Shown piece by piece: positions 8,584-17,247 of a stretch of 64,000 nt of DNA. Positions within the stretch are counted from its first letter, which is position 1, and each line of letters starts with the position of its first letter. Source of the stretch: Nostoc sp. MG11 (GTDB lineage Bacteria; Cyanobacteriota; Cyanobacteriia; Cyanobacteriales; Nostocaceae); the NCBI RefSeq assembly GCF_014904695.1, contig NZ_JACXXN010000004.1:124001-188000 (forward strand). The letters run 5' to 3'. A model generated the notes under the pieces. It did not search any database. It saw nothing but the letters and a program-made list of their open reading frames with translations, and was not told the DNA's origin. Made by a program: the position numbers and the translations under genes.

Positions 8584-10488
8584 CTATTCTACCGTTACGG
8601 ACTTGGCTAAATTCCTTGGCTGATCGACATCCAAACCGCGACGGGCGGCAATATGATAGGCCAATAATTGTAAGGGAACTACCGTGAGAATGGGAGAAAG
8701 TAACTCTTCCACATTTGAAACGGGGAGTAAGTCGTTAAAGATCTCTGCTGCTTCGCCATCGTTAACCGGAGTGACACCAATTAAACGAGAATCTCTGGCT
8801 TTTGCTTCTTGGGCGTTAGAAATAACTTTTTCGTAAACACTACCAGGAATTGCGATCGCCACTACAGGTACTTTCGCATCTAAAAGGGCTATGGGCCCGT
8901 GCTTCATTTCTCCAGCAGGATACCCTTCGGCGTGAATATAGCTGATTTCTTTTAATTTCAACGCTCCTTCTAAAGCAATAGGAAAGTTAATTCCCCTTCC
9001 CACAAAGATAAAATCCTGGGTTTCAGCAAATTCGTGGGCTAGCTGTTCGGTTAAACTTTCTTGAGTTTCTAAAGTTGCTTCAATATCTTTAGGAATCTGC
9101 CTCAAACCGTCGATAATCTTCTCTAAAGTGTCTGGAGAAATTGTTTGACGATGATAAGCTAAATCCAATGCCAAAGCGTAAAACGCCATTAGTTGAGCGG
9201 TAAAAGTTTTTGTCGCCGCTACCCCAATTTCAATTCCCGCCAAGGTATTGATGATATGTGACACCATATGACCGAGACTGCTTTCTGGGCGATTGGTAAT
9301 ACCTAGCAGTCGGGCTTGATATTTAGGTTCTTTGTCTTGGCGACGTTCTTTTTCCATCGCTAAAGCTGCCAAGGTATCAGCAGTTTCACCTGATTGAGTA
9401 ACACCAATAATTAACGTATTAGGCGTTAGTGGTGATGGTGCATAGCGATACTCAGAAGCATAATGTACTTGAGTAGAAATTCCTGCTAACTGTTCGATTA
9501 AATATTTTCCTACTAATGCTGCGTGCCAACTTGTACCGCAGGCGACAATATGAATTTGTTCTAAATCAGTATAGAATTTCTCAGGCAAACCAAGATTAAT
9601 TGGCGACTGAGTAGATGCAATGGCTGGATTGACATCAGGATTAAAGTAAGCTTCTAAACTGGCTCTTACTACCCCTGGTTGCTCGTGAATTTCCTTGAGC
9701 ATGAAGTGTTTGAATCCCTGTTTTTCTACCATCGTGGGATTCAAGTTGAGCATTCGGGGTTGTTTTTTCAACCTGTCACCAGCAAAGTTGTAAATCTCAA
9801 CACCCAATGGTGTCAGACGGGCGATTTCACCATTTTCCAGTGGTAACACTGCACTAGTATGAGCAACGATCGCAGGTGTGTCAGAAGCACAAAAGAACTC
9901 GCCTTGACCAAAACCAATCACCAAGGGCGCATTTTGGCGGACAGCAATTAGCTCATCTGGATAGTCAGCAGAAATAATTGCTAGTGCAAACGCCCCCTTC
10001 AAACGCTTAACAGCTTGGCGAACTGCTTCTAGGAAGGGAGAGGGAGAGAACGGAAGAGGGGAAGAAGGAGGATTTTTTAATAATTCAGCTATTAGGTGGG
10101 GAATAACTTCTGTATCGGTTTCGGAACGGAACTCGTGACCTTTTTGTTTAAGTTCTTCGCGTAACTCGCGGTAATTTTCAATAATACCATTTTGGATCAC
10201 TGCTACTCGCTTTGCTGTATCCAAATGGGGATGGGCGTTGTACTCTTCTGGTTTACCATGAGTTGCCCAGCGTGTATGACCAATACCAATTTGAGCGGGG
10301 GTTTCTATTTGTTCCAGTTTAGAACGCAGGTTATGCAGTTTCCCCTTTGCCCGCACACAATTCACTTCACCTTCCCAAATAGTGGCGATTCCAGCGGAAT
10401 CGTAACCTCTATACTCAAGTTTTTCTAGCCCAGCTAACAAAATTTCTGTCGCTGCTTGAGTGCCTATATATCCAACGATTCCGCACAT
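8584..10488 (-). CDS. glmS: Glutamine--fructose-6-phosphate aminotransferase (isomerizing)
   Basis: A 634-residue enzyme that makes glucosamine-6-phosphate from fructose-6-phosphate and glutamine, the first step to UDP-GlcNAc and peptidoglycan. The N-terminus MCGIVGYIG supplies the catalytic Cys2 of the class II glutamine amidotransferase. GHTRWATHG is the glutamine-binding loop. Two SIS domains follow (VACGTSWHAALVG with TQSGETADT, and FVGRGINFPIALEGALKLKE). The C-terminus ends DVDQPRNLAKSVTVE, as expected. A proline/serine-rich insert (PPSSPLPFSPSPF, near residue 140) lies in the amidotransferase domain and is encoded by a purine-rich low-complexity tract at about 10033-10072. The gene lies downstream of psaC on the same strand, with a terminator between them. 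Confidence 0.97.
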   Translation of the reverse strand: MCGIVGYIGTQAATEILLAGLEKLEYRGYDSAGIATIWEGEVNCVRAKGKLHNLRSKLEQIETPAQIGIGHTRWATHGKPEEYNAHPHLDTAKRVAVIQNGIIENYRELREELKQKGHEFRSETDTEVIPHLIAELLKNPPSSPLPFSPSPFLEAVRQAVKRLKGAFALAIISADYPDELIAVRQNAPLVIGFGQGEFFCASDTPAIVAHTSAVLPLENGEIARLTPLGVEIYNFAGDRLKKQPRMLNLNPTMVEKQGFKHFMLKEIHEQPGVVRASLEAYFNPDVNPAIASTQSPINLGLPEKFYTDLEQIHIVACGTSWHAALVGKYLIEQLAGISTQVHYASEYRYAPSPLTPNTLIIGVTQSGETADTLAALAMEKERRQDKEPKYQARLLGITNRPESSLGHMVSHIINTLAGIEIGVAATKTFTAQLMAFYALALDLAYHRQTISPDTLEKIIDGLRQIPKDIEATLETQESLTEQLAHEFAETQDFIFVGRGINFPIALEGALKLKEISYIHAEGYPAGEMKHGPIALLDAKVPVVAIAIPGSVYEKVISNAQEAKARDSRLIGVTPVNDGEAAEIFNDLLPVSNVEELLSPILTVVPLQLLAYHIAARRGLDVDQPRNLAKSVTVE

Positions 10489-10561
10489 TGCTCACACCAC
10501 TTTGTTTTCAGGATTATTAAATCCAGTATAGTTCTTACCACAAACGTAGCGTTTTGGCAAA

Positions 10562-10585
10562 GGAAAAAGGGAGCCGTATGCTCCC
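10562..10585 (-). terminator. Rho-independent terminator between psaC and glmS
   Basis: On the minus strand GGGAGC and GCTCCC form a six-base stem with a five-base loop, followed at once by TTTTTCC. This is a good intrinsic terminator for transcripts coming from psaC before glmS, so the two genes are probably separate units. Confidence 0.7.
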
Positions 10586-10782
10586 TCTGCCACTAGGTAT
10601 TGTTATAGATTTTGGGCTTTTACAGCTAATTTTCTGCTCTTAAGCCTACGGTATCAGAGCAGTTTCTAGGAGTTGGATATCCAGAGATTACATCCCCAAT
10701 CTAAAATTCAGATTTTGCAAGGCGGGCAGCGCCCACTCTACAATGCTAAAGATGCTTGCTATTGAGACACTTCAAAAAAGTC

Positions 10783-10891
10783 TTGAGTGCTGAGTTTTGA
10801 GTCCTGAGTGAAGAATTAAGAAATTATTTGCTCTTACTTCTTGTTTCAGCACTTAGTACTTAGCACTCAGTACTCAGTACTCAGCATTGAG
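10783..10891. repeat. Heptameric tandem repeats (STRR-like)
   Basis: Two clusters of degenerate heptamers of the AGTACTC/GAGTGCT type (for example 10857-10886, with TACTCAG repeated in register) flank a short unique stretch just after the psaC stop. Short tandemly repeated repetitive sequences of this kind are a known feature of heterocystous cyanobacteria. The remaining 10489-10782 gap holds the terminator at 10562 and no gene. Confidence 0.7.
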
Positions 10892-10895
10892 CTTT

Positions 10896-11795
<900 letters not shown>

Positions 11796-11915
11796 ATGTT
11801 CAAGAAGTTAGTATTAGCAGCATTGGTAGGTAAACATGCTGACGCGGAGAGAATAAATGGTTGTAGAAATTCAACGTACAGTTGTGATTACAGGCGCGTC
11901 AACAGGAATTGGTGA
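11796..11915 (+). other. Short leader-like frame overlapping the SDR start
   Basis: An ATG at 11796 opens a 39-codon frame beginning MFKKLVLAALVG, which looks like the start of a secretion signal. It then runs out of frame into the SDR gene and stops at 11913-11915. It looks like the 5' end of another gene joined to the SDR gene by a deletion. It could instead be a translated leader; neither is proven. Confidence 0.3.
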
Positions 11916-12714
11916 GGCGTGTGCTTTACTTTTAGATAAGTTGGGTTTCTCTGTATTTGCTGGTGTGCGTAAAGATATTGATGCTCAAAAGCTCAAACAA
12001 AAAGCATCACAAAAACTCATTCCTATTTTTTTAGATGTTACTGACGCTGACTCAATTAGATTTGCAGTTGAAACATTAACAAATGCAGTCGGTAGTAGTG
12101 GGATTTTAGGTTTAGTAAATAACGCTGGAATTGCTGTTCCAGGCCCATTAGAATTAGTACCAATTGCCGAATTTCAACAGCAGATGGAGGTTAACGTCAC
12201 CGGACAACTAGCAGTAACACAAGCATTTCTGGGACTATTACGCCAAGGTCGCGGTCGAATTATCAATATGGGTTCGATTAGTGGTAGAAGTGCCGCCCCG
12301 CTGCTTGGAGCTTACAATGCTTCAAAATTTGCGCTAGAAGCACTCACAGATGTGTTGCGTATGGAATTACGACCCTGGGGAATCTCGGTTTCAATTATTG
12401 AACCAGGTGCGATCGCTACCCCTATTTGGGACAAGTCTTTCACTCAAGCTGACATAGCACAACAGAATTTATCCGACTCGGCAAACTATCTCTACGGACA
12501 TGCAATGAATGCTGTACGTAAGAAAGTGGGAATTATCGCGTCTAAAGGAATTTCTGCGGATATTGTAGCTCAAGCTGTTGTTCATGCACTCACTGCAAAG
12601 CAACCAAAGACCCGCTATCTTGTTGGACAAGATGCCAAAATTGCAGCAGTCCTCAAGCGTTTTTTGCCCGACAAAGTTTATGACCGTCTAATGTTATATT
12701 CAATGGGCTTATAA
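11857..12714 (+). CDS. Short-chain dehydrogenase/reductase (SDR)
   Basis: A 285-residue NAD(P)-dependent oxidoreductase of the classical SDR family. The cofactor motif TGASTGIG begins near residue 12, NNAGIAVPG is near 88, the catalytic serine is in MGSISGRSA, and the catalytic pair is YNASK near 153-157. The C-terminal part resembles retinol dehydrogenase/17-beta-hydroxysteroid dehydrogenase-type members. The substrate is unknown. An Arg after strand 2 (GVRKDID) suggests NADPH preference. A strong terminator follows the gene. Confidence 0.88.
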   Translation: MVVEIQRTVVITGASTGIGEACALLLDKLGFSVFAGVRKDIDAQKLKQKASQKLIPIFLDVTDADSIRFAVETLTNAVGSSGILGLVNNAGIAVPGPLELVPIAEFQQQMEVNVTGQLAVTQAFLGLLRQGRGRIINMGSISGRSAAPLLGAYNASKFALEALTDVLRMELRPWGISVSIIEPGAIATPIWDKSFTQADIAQQNLSDSANYLYGHAMNAVRKKVGIIASKGISADIVAQAVVHALTAKQPKTRYLVGQDAKIAAVLKRFLPDKVYDRLMLYSMGL

Positions 12715-12741
12715 ATTCATTATAGAAAAGAAAAAAGCAAG

Positions 12742-12789
12742 AAAGCCCGCATGTGACATAGAGTGAAACTAATCACAGGCGGGCTTTTT
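12742..12789 (+). terminator. Rho-independent terminator after the SDR gene
   Basis: The arms AAAGCCCGC (12742-12750) and GCGGGCTTT (12779-12787) pair perfectly, with partial extension of the stem by TGTGA/TCACA, and lead into a T-run to 12789. It lies about 28 bp after the SDR stop codon. Confidence 0.88.
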
Positions 12790-12923
12790 GTGAGTCAATG
12801 CTGTTTACCTTTCTTGCGCGGTTGTGGTTCAAAATTTTTTAAGCGCGTACAATCTTCTTGAATTGGCGCAGTTTACTCAACAATGGGACGATAAATTATT
12901 AGATAAGCTATTTGTGGGGCTGT

Positions 12924-13439
12924 ATGTGTAGAAAAATAAGTTCAACTGAACAAAATAAAGATATCGTTCTTCAATTCTATGGAGCTTTCGACAGCCGGAA
13001 TATTAGCCAAGCCTTGGCACTTCTCGCCCCCAATTTTGTCGCTCACATGGCTGGCATACCTACCCCTCTTGACAGTGAAGGTTTTAAACAGTTCGGTATG
13101 GCTTTCTACTTAGCCTTTACGAACGGTCAACATACATTTGACCAAGTGCTTGTTGAAGGAGATACAGTCGTTACTTGTGGAACATTTACAGCTACGCATC
13201 TTGGTGAATTCCAAGGTCTTCCTTCAACAGGTAAGCAAATTAAGTTATCAATCATGCATATTGATCGCGTTGAAAACGGCAAAATTGTAGAGCATTGGGG
13301 GCAAGGCGATGCACTTGGATTAATGCAACAGTTGGGTATTGTCTTTTTACCAGGGCCTACGCTTTTTACACATATTATTAAAAGTCTTTTATCCAAGCTA
13401 TTTAAGAAGCAAACAGGAATTAATAACTTAGGGGTATGA
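12924..13439 (+). CDS. SnoaL-like / ester-cyclase family protein (NTF2-like fold)
   Basis: About 171 residues with the SnoaL-type cystatin/NTF2-like fold. The helix NKDIVLQFYGAFDSRNISQA opens the domain, HMAGIPTPLDSEGF is the pocket region, and the strands end in ENGKIVEHWGQGDALGLMQQLG, which is typical of SnoaL/ester cyclases. Known members act on polyketides, but cyanobacterial members are mostly uncharacterised. The ATG at 12924 is preferred over a TTG 12 bases earlier. About 30 residues after the domain form a basic tail. The terminator at 12742-12789 separates it from the upstream SDR. Confidence 0.75.
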   Translation: MCRKISSTEQNKDIVLQFYGAFDSRNISQALALLAPNFVAHMAGIPTPLDSEGFKQFGMAFYLAFTNGQHTFDQVLVEGDTVVTCGTFTATHLGEFQGLPSTGKQIKLSIMHIDRVENGKIVEHWGQGDALGLMQQLGIVFLPGPTLFTHIIKSLLSKLFKKQTGINNLGV

Positions 13440-13485
13440 TGTCCATTTCAGGTAGCCAATATCTCGCAATCTAAGTACGCGATCG

Positions 13486-13532
13486 CTCCTGACTGAAATC
13501 TTGTCAAAAGGGCTTTTCAAATCAGTCAGGAG
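13486..13532. terminator. Hairpin between convergent genes
   Basis: The arms CTCCTGACTGA (13486-13496) and TCAGTCAGGAG (13522-13532) are perfectly complementary with a 25-base loop. They lie between the SnoaL-like gene and the convergent GH57 gene. No T-tract follows, so terminator function is a guess. Confidence 0.45.
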
Positions 13533-13636
13533 ATTCAAATCTTACTTTTCTCACTTACGCCCAATGTCATAAATCAATCTCTAGGCATTACTCTTAGGTA
13601 TTGATTTTAATCCATCTTCCTTAAGTTTTTTTGCGG

Positions 13637-15142
13637 CTATTCTTTAAATGTTGATAACAGTAAATTTTCGCCACGTTGGTAGATATCGCGTGCGTAATCA
13701 GTCCAAGCGCCTTGTCCCCAATAACGAAAACAACTGGTTTGTAGCAAAAGATTATGTAGCAAAAGACTGCGGTAGTGAGATTGTCTAGTAAAAGATTCTG
13801 CTGAGTTAATTTGCAGTAATGGATCAACCTTTTGATGGAACAAACTGCTTAATTTGTACATGGGAGTCAAAACATTTTCATATCCTTCTACCCAACTGAT
13901 ATGATTCGTCCACGAGGCTCCATCCATGTGAAAATTAGGGTTGATTTGCTTTAATTCTTTAATAGCATTTACTACAGCTTCGGGTTGGCAATTATCTGGT
14001 GAAACTCGTTCCCAAATATGATGTTGCCCCACTGGCTGGCAAGTTGGATAATCTTCAGGTTTACAACCAGCGGCTTCGATTAATTCCAAATATTCTGTAC
14101 CACATACCCCAACAACACCTGATTTTCCTCCCCCGTGCTGCACCATGTCCCGCCAAGCTTGGTTAAAAGCGCTAGGAAATTCATTCATCATGACGCCACC
14201 ATTTTCGCCATCACCAATTTGGCTAACTATTGGCGGTACAAATGTATTTCCCAGTTTTTGTTTAGATAAAGTTTTAGCTTCATAGTAAGGCTGCATTTGT
14301 GCGACTAATTTAGTATCTGAACCTTGGGTTTTTATTAAGGCTGTGATGCTAATTGTTTCGCCTTGAGAATTGCGAGCAATCAAACGGTGTGGTAAATGTT
14401 TGTGGATGAGAGATTGACCGTTAATTGTTTCTACAGAATGTTCTTGCACAAGTAGCCAACGATATCCACATTCTTTTAAAGCTTTGACAAATTCAAAGAG
14501 GGTATCGGGGTGATTTGGTAGGTGCATTTCTGGGGGTGAAAATCCTTTGACTCGCGCTAGTGCTTCCCAGCCAAAAATTGCAGCAAAATATTGTTGCCAT
14601 GCGATGATATGCAATTTAATATCTGGTATGGGTGTGGAAGGAATAACGGCATGGCTCCACATTGTACCCAGCCACTCTACATAAGGTTGATAGGTGCGAT
14701 CGCAAGTAATTCGTTTGAGGTTATCGAGTACGTCGCTACGTCCCATCTGTCTGAGTCCCCACAGAAGATTACCAGAGTAATCCAACATCACGCGCGGATT
14801 GCAACCTTGATTGATGAGTTCGGGAATTAACTCTCCCATGCGGCTGTAACAGTAGGCAAAAGGGCCTGCATTGTGGTTATCCCCTTCATTGGGATGTTCA
14901 AACATATATTGCAGATTGCTGATGAATGCGCCATCATGTCCAGCGGGAATAGTTGGCTGGTGCATGTGTAAGGCGATCGCAAACACAGCATTTACATCTT
15001 CTAATCGGATATTTGTTGTTGGTAAAAATACAGACTTATCATGGTTTACTACAGAGAGAACCTCTGTTTCCCAACCAGATATATTCGGCAAGCCATCAAT
15101 GATTTCGGGCAAAGTAGCAAGAGTTGTAGGGAAGGAAAGCAT
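13637..15142 (-). CDS. Glycoside hydrolase family 57 protein
   Basis: A 501-residue protein beginning with the GH57 signature AIALHMHQPTIPAGHDG near residue 53, in which HxHQP is conserved. Further conserved patches include HLPNHPDTLFEFVKALKECG and the segment around GDGENGGVMMNEFP, which is rich in residues expected around the catalytic centre. GH57 enzymes include alpha-amylases, amylopullulanases and glycogen branching enzymes, so a role in alpha-glucan (glycogen) metabolism is likely, but the exact activity cannot be assigned. GGAG precedes the ATG at 15142. It has no operon partner. Confidence 0.85.
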   Translation of the reverse strand: MLSFPTTLATLPEIIDGLPNISGWETEVLSVVNHDKSVFLPTTNIRLEDVNAVFAIALHMHQPTIPAGHDGAFISNLQYMFEHPNEGDNHNAGPFAYCYSRMGELIPELINQGCNPRVMLDYSGNLLWGLRQMGRSDVLDNLKRITCDRTYQPYVEWLGTMWSHAVIPSTPIPDIKLHIIAWQQYFAAIFGWEALARVKGFSPPEMHLPNHPDTLFEFVKALKECGYRWLLVQEHSVETINGQSLIHKHLPHRLIARNSQGETISITALIKTQGSDTKLVAQMQPYYEAKTLSKQKLGNTFVPPIVSQIGDGENGGVMMNEFPSAFNQAWRDMVQHGGGKSGVVGVCGTEYLELIEAAGCKPEDYPTCQPVGQHHIWERVSPDNCQPEAVVNAIKELKQINPNFHMDGASWTNHISWVEGYENVLTPMYKLSSLFHQKVDPLLQINSAESFTRQSHYRSLLLHNLLLQTSCFRYWGQGAWTDYARDIYQRGENLLLSTFKE

Positions 15143-15309
15143 TTCTGATTGCTCCGAAATAAAGGCTATTTAATTATCTAACCAATGCAACAGCCTGGCC
15201 GCTTTAGTTGAGATATCTTTATTAGGGAGTTAAGAGACAGACAGAAGCTTTCTGACTGCAACTTTGTATTATAAGTTTGCGTACTATTTTCAAGAAAGAA
15301 TCGCCTTAC

Positions 15310-15346
15310 AACTGCTGCAAAGCTAGCGCCACTGCTTGCAGCAGTT
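15310..15346. repeat. 11-bp inverted repeat downstream of an SDR gene
   Basis: AACTGCTGCAA (15310-15320) pairs perfectly with 15336-15346 around a 15-base loop, 70 bp past the stop of the minus-strand SDR. It could be a terminator hairpin although no T-run follows. Confidence 0.45.
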
Positions 15347-15415
15347 CCAAGACAACCTCAATCGTCTTAATTTAGTAATTGAACTATAACAACTGACGTG
15401 CAGACACGAAAGTAA

Positions 15416-16282
15416 TCATGTTCTTGACCAGAACAAATCACTGAAACGATGCATTCTCGTCGAAAAATTCAGTTTTGGTATTAGCTTCTTGAGTTTTTCG
15501 CCAGACTGTTGTTTTCTTGGCGGGGTTGCTATTCGTAAAATCAGATCTAGCAACCAAGGAGCAAGGCGTTGACACCACACAGCTAAATGACATTGCCATC
15601 CCACTAAAATTTCTGGCGCATCTCTTTGTAGTCCAGTGACGAGTACTTGAGCCACTTGCTGGGGAGTCATGGGGATCACCCAGCGAAATAATTTTAAGTC
15701 GCGCACCATGTCTGTGTCTGTGAGAGAAGGCAGTAATGCAATCACTCGGATATTGTGTTCAGCTAATTCTCGGCGTAAGGCTTGGGTAAACCCTAAGATG
15801 GCAAACTTGGTAGCTGAGTAAGTTGCCATCGTCGGTGCAGCAACTTTCCCCATTAGGCTCGATACATTGACAATTGTCCCTTGCTTTTGGCTGGCCATGC
15901 GTCGAGCTATTAGGCTCGTCAGGGTGTACATTCCCAATAAATTCACAGAGAGTTCTTCTTGAACTTGGGGCAGTTTAGATTGCAAAAACGAGTTTTGGTA
16001 TGCAACTCCCGCACAATTAACCAGTAGATGTATTGGCCCATAACTGCGCCAAAGTTGAGCAATGGCAATATTCACATCTACTGGCTGAGTCAAATCTAAT
16101 GCCACGATCGCAGTCTCTATACCCATCGCCTCGATTTCGTTGGCTACTTCCACTAACTTTTGGCGATCGCGTGCTACTAATATCAGCCGTTGTATGCCTT
16201 GTTGGGCTAGTTGCAGGGCGATCGCTCTCCCAATACCACGGGAAGCCCCAGTAATTAAAGCAACCTTACCTTGAATATTCAT
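15416..16282 (-). CDS. Short-chain dehydrogenase/reductase (SDR)
   Basis: A 288-residue classical SDR. The cofactor motif GASRGIG lies near residue 12, NCAGVAYQNSF near 90, the catalytic Ser in VNVSSLMGKVA, and YSATK is the catalytic Tyr/Lys pair. The C-terminus is long and ends in a basic stretch with a hydrophobic segment (WCQRLAPWLLDLILRIA), which suggests membrane association. The ATG at 16282 is chosen because GGAGG lies 9 bases upstream and MNIQGKVALITGASRG is the normal family start; the frame extends 29 codons further upstream without family resemblance. It is distinct in sequence from the SDR at 11857. Confidence 0.87.
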   Translation of the reverse strand: MNIQGKVALITGASRGIGRAIALQLAQQGIQRLILVARDRQKLVEVANEIEAMGIETAIVALDLTQPVDVNIAIAQLWRSYGPIHLLVNCAGVAYQNSFLQSKLPQVQEELSVNLLGMYTLTSLIARRMASQKQGTIVNVSSLMGKVAAPTMATYSATKFAILGFTQALRRELAEHNIRVIALLPSLTDTDMVRDLKLFRWVIPMTPQQVAQVLVTGLQRDAPEILVGWQCHLAVWCQRLAPWLLDLILRIATPPRKQQSGEKLKKLIPKLNFSTRMHRFSDLFWSRT

Positions 16283-17000
16283 GGGTTCTAACCTCCAGAA
16301 TCTAAGTCTTACCGCATTTCTTCTGCATTGCCGACAGACACAGTTAGAATTACTCGCATCCCGGCACATGGTAAGACAAATAATTAGTTGTAATTGAAAA
16401 CAGAACGGCCCTTAGCCTTTAGCAACGAGATATTTCTGGGTTAATCTGCAATACCTCACCATTAATACCTCACCATTTATCTATACGAGGCAGGAACTTC
16501 TCGCTTTTAACCCGACAATCAATTCCTAACACAGTTGGCTGAATGGATATAGCTCATAGGTTTTACCTCTTTTAGCTTAGAGCGCTCATCAGCATCGTTG
16601 CCATACACACGTTAGCAATTAAATCAAGGTATTGCAATATTTTTTAAATAAGCATTTCTTAATACTTGTTAATATCCAGTATATATATAGAAAATATTTT
16701 GTTATATAAGTTTTTATGAATACTGCTGGAAAAATATCCTAATTCCTTGACAAACACACCAAACATCCTCTAGAACGGCAAAAAACTTGATTTTTTTACA
16801 AAATTTTTCTCAAAAAACCGTAGCTTTAGATACAAACAAAGCATCTTTTTTATACGCTTATTTCAAATTTTTAATAAGCTTTTTAGGTAACAGAAGATGG
16901 GGATCATTGCCTAGTCTGTACTACGAAGATCTCAGTATTCCAATTGCACATATATAGATATATAGTCAAAACTAGTCGGAGATTAGGAACGAGACTAAAC
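16283..17000. other. Gene-free AT-rich stretch
   Basis: I see no gene or RNA here. The sequence becomes very AT-rich at 16620-16880 and could hold a promoter for the SDR gene near 16300, but no element is clear. Confidence 0.5.
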
Positions 17001-17203
17001 TGTCCCTCTCCGACTCGGAGCTACGGTGTACACACATCTCTGTACAAAACCAAAATCGTTGTATATCCTCCTAAATCCCCCTTCAAAAGGGGGACTTTGA
17101 GAGGTTTTTGCCCCCCTTTTGAAGGGGGGTTGGGGGGATCAAAAGCCTGTGGGGCAGCTCTCAAAGACTTGTGTGTACACCGTAGCCGACTCGGAGAGAC
17201 AGA
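17001..17203. mobile_element. MITE-like element with long terminal inverted repeats
   Basis: The left arm 17001-17036 and right arm 17169-17203 are reverse complements over about 34 bases with a 2-base indel and one or two mismatches. Shared blocks are CTCTCCGACTCGG and CTACGGTGTACACACA. Inside, at about 17069-17141, is a second hairpin built of C-runs and G-runs (CCCCCTTCAAAAGGGGG and a related partner). The total is about 200 bp with no transposase, the form of a miniature inverted-repeat element. A 89-codon frame across it is an artefact of the repeat. Confidence 0.65.
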
Positions 17204-17247
17204 CTTGAACTAAAGTTTAAGGCAGGGAGAGGTTTATCAAGCTTACG

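Noticed and set aside
10489-10560. glmS ribozyme in the glmS leader
   Set aside because: The leader is short and shows no glmS ribozyme core; that ribozyme is known from Gram-positive bacteria.
16944-17213. 89-codon plus-strand gene
   Set aside because: It reads through the MITE-like inverted repeat, and its peptide consists of repeat translation.
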